Assembly: GCA_039028155.1 (NCBI GenBank) | Contig: JBCCIS010000021.1 | Span: 1-64,000 of the forward strand | Length of the DNA stretch: 64,000 nucleotides | Direction: 5' to 3' | From: Pseudomonadota bacterium | GTDB lineage: Bacteria > Pseudomonadota > Alphaproteobacteria > SP197 | Shown here: positions 60,643 through 64,000 of the stretch, piece by piece | Position numbering within the stretch: position 1 is the stretch's first letter | Layout of the letters: every line of letters starts with the position of its first letter | The notes under the pieces: model-generated | The model's database searches: none | Told to the model about the DNA's origin: nothing | The model's input: only the letters and a program-made list of their open reading frames with translations | Translations under genes and position numbers: made by a program

Positions 60643-62621
60643 GCCGGTTGGGCCACCATGGCCTTGCGGCGGGCCGGCGCGCCGACGCGGTGGCGCCGGT
60701 CGGTCAGGCTGACCAAGCCGCCGAATACCATGAACAGCGTGCCGCCCCAGATCCACGGCACCAGCGGGTTGTGATAGAGGCGAACGGCGTAGGCGCCGGG
60801 CGTGCCGGCGATGGGATCGCCGATCACAGCATAGAGATCGGCGATGAACGTGGTGCGGATCGCAGCCTCCGTCGTCTGCATACCCTGCACGGGATAGAAA
60901 CGTTTCTCCGGCGTCAACGTGCCCAACACGTCGCCGGAATGGGAGACCGTGAAAGTCGCGCGTTCGGCCAGATAGTTCGGGCCGGGCACGTCGGCGACGC
61001 CGTCCAGGGTGAAGCTGTAGCCGCCGACGTCCTGGGTATCGCCCGGTTTCATGGCGACGATCACCTCGGTCTGCCAGGCGGTCGATGCGGTGACGCCAGC
61101 GACGAACACCGCCAGGCCAAGGTGCGAGAGCGTCATGCCGTAAGCGGCGCGCGGCAGGTTGATGGCGCGGCGCCAGCTTTCGCTTGCGGTGACACGTCCG
61201 ACACCGAGACGTGCCGCAAGTTCGACCAGGACGGCGCCGGCGAGCCAGACCGAGAGCGCGATACCGAAGGCGGGCAGGGGCGAAGTATCGGTCATCAACC
61301 ACCACAGACCGGCCCAGGCAGCCAGTGCGACGACGGCGACGAACTTCAGGCGCGCCAAGACGCCTTTCACATCGCCACGCTTCCAGGCCAGCAGCGGACC
61401 GATACCGGTCGCTATGATCAGCGGCACCATCAGCGGAACGAACGTGATCTCGAAATAGGGCGGGCCGACGCTCACCGTGCCGCCGCCCAACGTATCCAGG
61501 AACAGCGGATAGAGCGTACCCAGAAAGACCGTGAAACACGCGGTCGCCAGCAAGAGGTTGTTCAGGATCAGTGCGCCCTCGCGGCTGATCGGCGCGAACA
61601 GGCCCTCGGCCTTCAGCTGTGGCGCGCGCCACGCATAAAGGGCGAGCGAGCCGCCGATGGCAATGACCAGAAGCGCCAGGATATAGACGCCGCGTGCCGG
61701 ATCGGTGGCAAAGGCGTGCACGCTGGTCAAGACGCCCGAGCGCACCAGGAAGGTGCCGAGCAGCGATAGCGAAAAGGCGATAATGGCGAGCAGGATAGTC
61801 CAGCTCTTCAGCGCGTTGCGTTTCTCGCAGACGATGGCTGAGTGCAGCAAGGCGGTGCCCGCCAGCCACGGCATGAACGACGCGTTCTCGACGGGATCCC
61901 AGAACCACCAGCCGCCCCAGCCGAGTTCGTAATAGGCCCACCAGCTGCCAAGCGCGATGCCCAGCGTCAGCGTCGTCCAGGCGGCCAACGTCCAGGGCCT
62001 GACCCAGCGCGCCCACGCCGCGTCGACCCGGCCTTCGAGCAGCGCGGCGACCGCGAAGGAGAACGCCATCGAGAAGCCGACATAGCCGAGGTAGAGGAAC
62101 GGCGGATGAAAGGCGAGGCCGGGATCCTGCAACAGCGGGTTCAGATCCCGGCCATCGAGCGGGATCGGATCGAGCCTGAGGAAGGGGTTCGACGTGAAAA
62201 TGGAAAACGACAGAAAACCAACGGCGATCATGGCCTGAATGGCCAGCACGCGGGCTCGAAGCGTCGCCGGCAGATTGCCGCCGAAGAACACAACCGCCAG
62301 TCCGAACAGCGCCAGGATCAGAACCCACAGCACCAGCGAACCCTCGTGGTTCCCCCACACGCCGGTGATCTTGTAGAGCATCGGTTTGAGCGAATGAGAG
62401 TTCTCGTAGACATTGGCGACGGAGAAGTCGGACGTCACATAGGCGTATGTCAGTGCCAGAAAGGCTAACGCGATCAGGGTGAACTGCACCATCGCCGCCC
62501 ACGAGCCCAGGGCCATCCAGCTTGCGTTGCCGCGTTGGGCGCCGATCAGCGGTAGGCTCGCCTGTACCACCGCGACGACCAGCGCCATGACCAGACAGAA
62601 GTGGCCGAGTTCGGCGATCAC
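60639..62621 (-). CDS. ccmF: Cytochrome c haem lyase subunit CcmF
   Basis: This 660-residue polytopic protein has the WWD domain GWGGWWFWDPVENASFMPW and FTVFLGTLYPLF, diagnostic of CcmF. It receives haem from holo-CcmE and attaches it to apocytochrome c with CcmH and CcmI. It overlaps ccmE and ccmH by four bases at each end. Confidence 0.97.
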   Translation of the reverse strand: MIAELGHFCLVMALVVAVVQASLPLIGAQRGNASWMALGSWAAMVQFTLIALAFLALTYAYVTSDFSVANVYENSHSLKPMLYKITGVWGNHEGSLVLWVLILALFGLAVVFFGGNLPATLRARVLAIQAMIAVGFLSFSIFTSNPFLRLDPIPLDGRDLNPLLQDPGLAFHPPFLYLGYVGFSMAFSFAVAALLEGRVDAAWARWVRPWTLAAWTTLTLGIALGSWWAYYELGWGGWWFWDPVENASFMPWLAGTALLHSAIVCEKRNALKSWTILLAIIAFSLSLLGTFLVRSGVLTSVHAFATDPARGVYILALLVIAIGGSLALYAWRAPQLKAEGLFAPISREGALILNNLLLATACFTVFLGTLYPLFLDTLGGGTVSVGPPYFEITFVPLMVPLIIATGIGPLLAWKRGDVKGVLARLKFVAVVALAAWAGLWWLMTDTSPLPAFGIALSVWLAGAVLVELAARLGVGRVTASESWRRAINLPRAAYGMTLSHLGLAVFVAGVTASTAWQTEVIVAMKPGDTQDVGGYSFTLDGVADVPGPNYLAERATFTVSHSGDVLGTLTPEKRFYPVQGMQTTEAAIRTTFIADLYAVIGDPIAGTPGAYAVRLYHNPLVPWIWGGTLFMVFGGLVSLTDRRHRVGAPARRKAMVAQPA

Positions 62622-63070
62622 GGCGATCCATCTCCCGCGTGCTGCCAGAAACCCTGTTCCTTCAGCGCGTCGGCGACCTCTTTCGGCATATAGTTTTCGT
62701 CGTGTTTGGCGAGCACCTCGCTGGCGATGAACATGCCGTCCTCGCCGTGCGCCCCGGTCACGATGATGCCCTGACCTTCGCGAAAGAGGTCCGGCAGGAC
62801 ACCGGTGTAGCTGACTGCGATAACTTCGCCGCCGTCGGTGATGGTGAACTGGGTGGTCACGCCATCCTCGGCCTGGGCGACGCTGCCGTCTTCGACCAGA
62901 CCGCCCAGGCGGACTCGCGTGCCGGCCTCAAGGTCGGCGGCTACCAGGTCTGAGGGGCTATAGAAGCTATCGACCTTGTCGGAAAACGCGAGCAGGCCCA
63001 ACGCCACGGCGCCGGTCAGGCAGACAAAGCCGCCCGCCACCAGGATCATCCGCCGTTGCTTGCGTTTCAC
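62618..63070 (-). CDS. ccmE: Haem chaperone CcmE
   Basis: This 150-residue periplasmic protein has one N-terminal anchor helix (about residues 8-28) and an OB-fold domain with the haem-binding motif AKHDENY, in which His covalently binds haem and Tyr is the axial ligand (HxxxY). It starts with GTG at 63070, which overlaps the ccmD stop (GTGA). Confidence 0.96.
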   Translation of the reverse strand: MKRKQRRMILVAGGFVCLTGAVALGLLAFSDKVDSFYSPSDLVAADLEAGTRVRLGGLVEDGSVAQAEDGVTTQFTITDGGEVIAVSYTGVLPDLFREGQGIIVTGAHGEDGMFIASEVLAKHDENYMPKEVADALKEQGFWQHAGDGSP

Positions 63071-63219
63071 CGCCCGTTTTCTCCGGTCCGTTCTTGTTCC
63101 AGGCGCGCCAGTTCGGCGCGTCGCCGGCGTAGGCTGGTCAGACTGGCGACAAGCAAGCCGATCAGGATCACCGCGGCGACGCCATAGGCCGGCCAGATGA
63201 ATACGGCATGTTCGCCCAT
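63067..63219 (-). CDS. ccmD: Cytochrome c maturation protein CcmD
   Basis: This 50-residue protein has one membrane helix (residues about 9-30, beginning PAYGVAAVILIGLL) followed by a basic stretch LRRRRAELARLE, as in CcmD. It stabilises the CcmABC-CcmE complex. It is too short for most gene callers; context and the overlap with ccmE support it. About 110 bases separate it from ccmC; I see nothing in that gap. Confidence 0.9.
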   Translation of the reverse strand: MGEHAVFIWPAYGVAAVILIGLLVASLTSLRRRRAELARLEQERTGENGR

Positions 63220-63331
63220 GGCGACCAATCCCTGCCTTCTGTGCTCAGTCTCTCTCTACCAGATCACCGGACCCGCCTGCCTCACGGTGCCGCGAGCCGC
63301 GCGTTTGATATAGGGCCCAAGGCGTTGGTGC

Positions 63332-64000
63332 TCAACTGGTTCCGGCCCGCGCGCGTTGCAGCACCGCGATGCGCCGGGCCAGCAGTTCGGCGCGGATGCG
63401 AATTAAAAGCAAAACAACATACAGCGCCGCAAAACCGGCACCCATGACCAGAAGCGGAATCAGCATGCTCGAGTGGATGGTCGGCCCGTCCAGGCGGAAC
63501 ACGCTGGCCGGCTGATGCAGCGTGTTCCACCAGTCGACGGAGAACTTGATGATCGGCAGGTTGACCGCGCCGACAATGGCCAGGATCGCCGCTGCCCGAC
63601 CACCACGCTGGCTGTCATCGAAGGCGTGGCAAAGCGCCATGTGGCCGAGATAGAAAAAGAACAGGATGAGGACGGAGGTCAGCCTGGCATCCCATATCCA
63701 CCAGGTGCCCCATGTCGGCTGGCCCCACAGGCTGCCGGTGATCAGTGCAATCGCGGTGAAACAGGCGCCGATCGGCGCCGAGGCGCGCGCGGCCAGATCC
63801 GCCAGCTGGTGTTTCCAGATAAGAAACGAGGCCGAGAAAAGGGCCATCACGGCGTAGCACAACATGGCCATCCAGGCCGACGGCACATGGATGTACATGA
63901 TGCGGACGCTTTCGCCCTGCTGGTAGTCGGCGGGCGAGGCGATCAGGCCGCCATAGAGGCCATAACCGATGCAGACCACGGCAACGACCGCCGCAAACGG
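63332..64000 (-). CDS. ccmC: Haem exporter protein CcmC, partial
   Basis: Most of CcmC is present; the N-terminal end lies beyond the right window edge. It has several membrane helices and the WWD motif TWGTWWIWDARLTS, plus MYIHVPSAWMAML and the His-containing SVDWWNTLHQPAS. CcmC binds haem and loads it on CcmE. The family is about 240 residues long, so only about 20 are missing. Confidence 0.95.
   Translation of the reverse strand, partial: PFAAVVAVVCIGYGLYGGLIASPADYQQGESVRIMYIHVPSAWMAMLCYAVMALFSASFLIWKHQLADLAARASAPIGACFTAIALITGSLWGQPTWGTWWIWDARLTSVLILFFFYLGHMALCHAFDDSQRGGRAAAILAIVGAVNLPIIKFSVDWWNTLHQPASVFRLDGPTIHSSMLIPLLVMGAGFAALYVVLLLIRIRAELLARRIAVLQRARAGTS

Noticed and set aside
60643-62631. 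Upstream extension of the ccmH frame through ccmF (822 codons in all)
   Set aside because: Only the last 160 codons resemble a protein (CcmH with signal peptide). The rest is Arg-rich and antagonistic to the ccmF frame.

Overview
The window is GC-rich, densely coded chromosomal DNA with no phage, IS or CRISPR signature. Gene content points to an aerobic alphaproteobacterium, probably of the Rhodospirillales type: a haem A synthase and a System I cytochrome c maturation cluster, a DUF1127 protein, an IalB-like secreted protein, aerobic-type molybdenum hydroxylase genes, and betaine/dimethylglycine catabolism. The taxonomic placement is inferred from gene content only.

Layout. 1-5.5 kb (+): a glycine-betaine-type ABC transporter (ATPase tail, fused double permease), a choline-kinase-like phosphotransferase and a dimethylglycine/sarcosine-dehydrogenase-like flavoenzyme, closed by two nested hairpins. 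5.6-13.6 kb: a NaChBac/NavAb-type sodium channel, an alpha/beta hydrolase, a membrane-anchored retropepsin-like protease, a Bax-inhibitor-1 protein, then an ABC pair of the YbbA-YbbP type divergent from a TesA-type esterase followed by thpR. 13.7-26 kb: a GT-C-like membrane protein, a small zincin, pterin dehydratase, DUF1232 protein, MFS and EamA transporters, acetoacetyl-CoA synthetase, a Lys-rich orphan, asparaginase, a SpoU methylase, an IalB-like protein, rlmN and DUF1127. 26-37 kb: a LysR regulator, a triple-RidA fusion behind a perfect palindrome, NUDIX, BrkB, argG, GST, NnrU, folD-DUF167-yggT, two GFA proteins, tRNA-Ala(CGC) and a CitE/HpcH lyase. 37-45 kb: tandem CocE/NonD hydrolases, an orphan gene behind a Fur-like box, an atypical P-loop protein, an orphan radical SAM protein, a GlcD-type flavoprotein, an M48 lipoprotein protease and a decayed DoxX gene. 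45.8-55.5 kb (+): a three-subunit molybdenum hydroxylase with MoaD-like and YqeC-like accessory genes, then three SxxK serine hydrolase paralogues interleaved with PhzF and followed by a GNAT acetyltransferase. 55.5-64 kb (mostly -): a DUF1028 protein, ctaA, an amine-oxidase-type flavoprotein and ccmI-H-F-E-D-C.

How the genes work together. The first operon plausibly imports betaine-like compounds and demethylates them into the one-carbon pool, where folD (33-34 kb) also acts. The 45.8-55.5 kb block reads as one catabolic unit: a Mo hydroxylase with cofactor-maturation helpers next to amide/ester-cleaving hydrolases; its substrate cannot be told from sequence. The right end supplies haem A and covalent haem attachment for respiratory cytochromes, but ccmG is not in the part visible. 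The least explained items are the triple-RidA protein, the Fur-box orphan, the radical SAM orphan and the Mo-hydroxylase/serine-hydrolase cluster.
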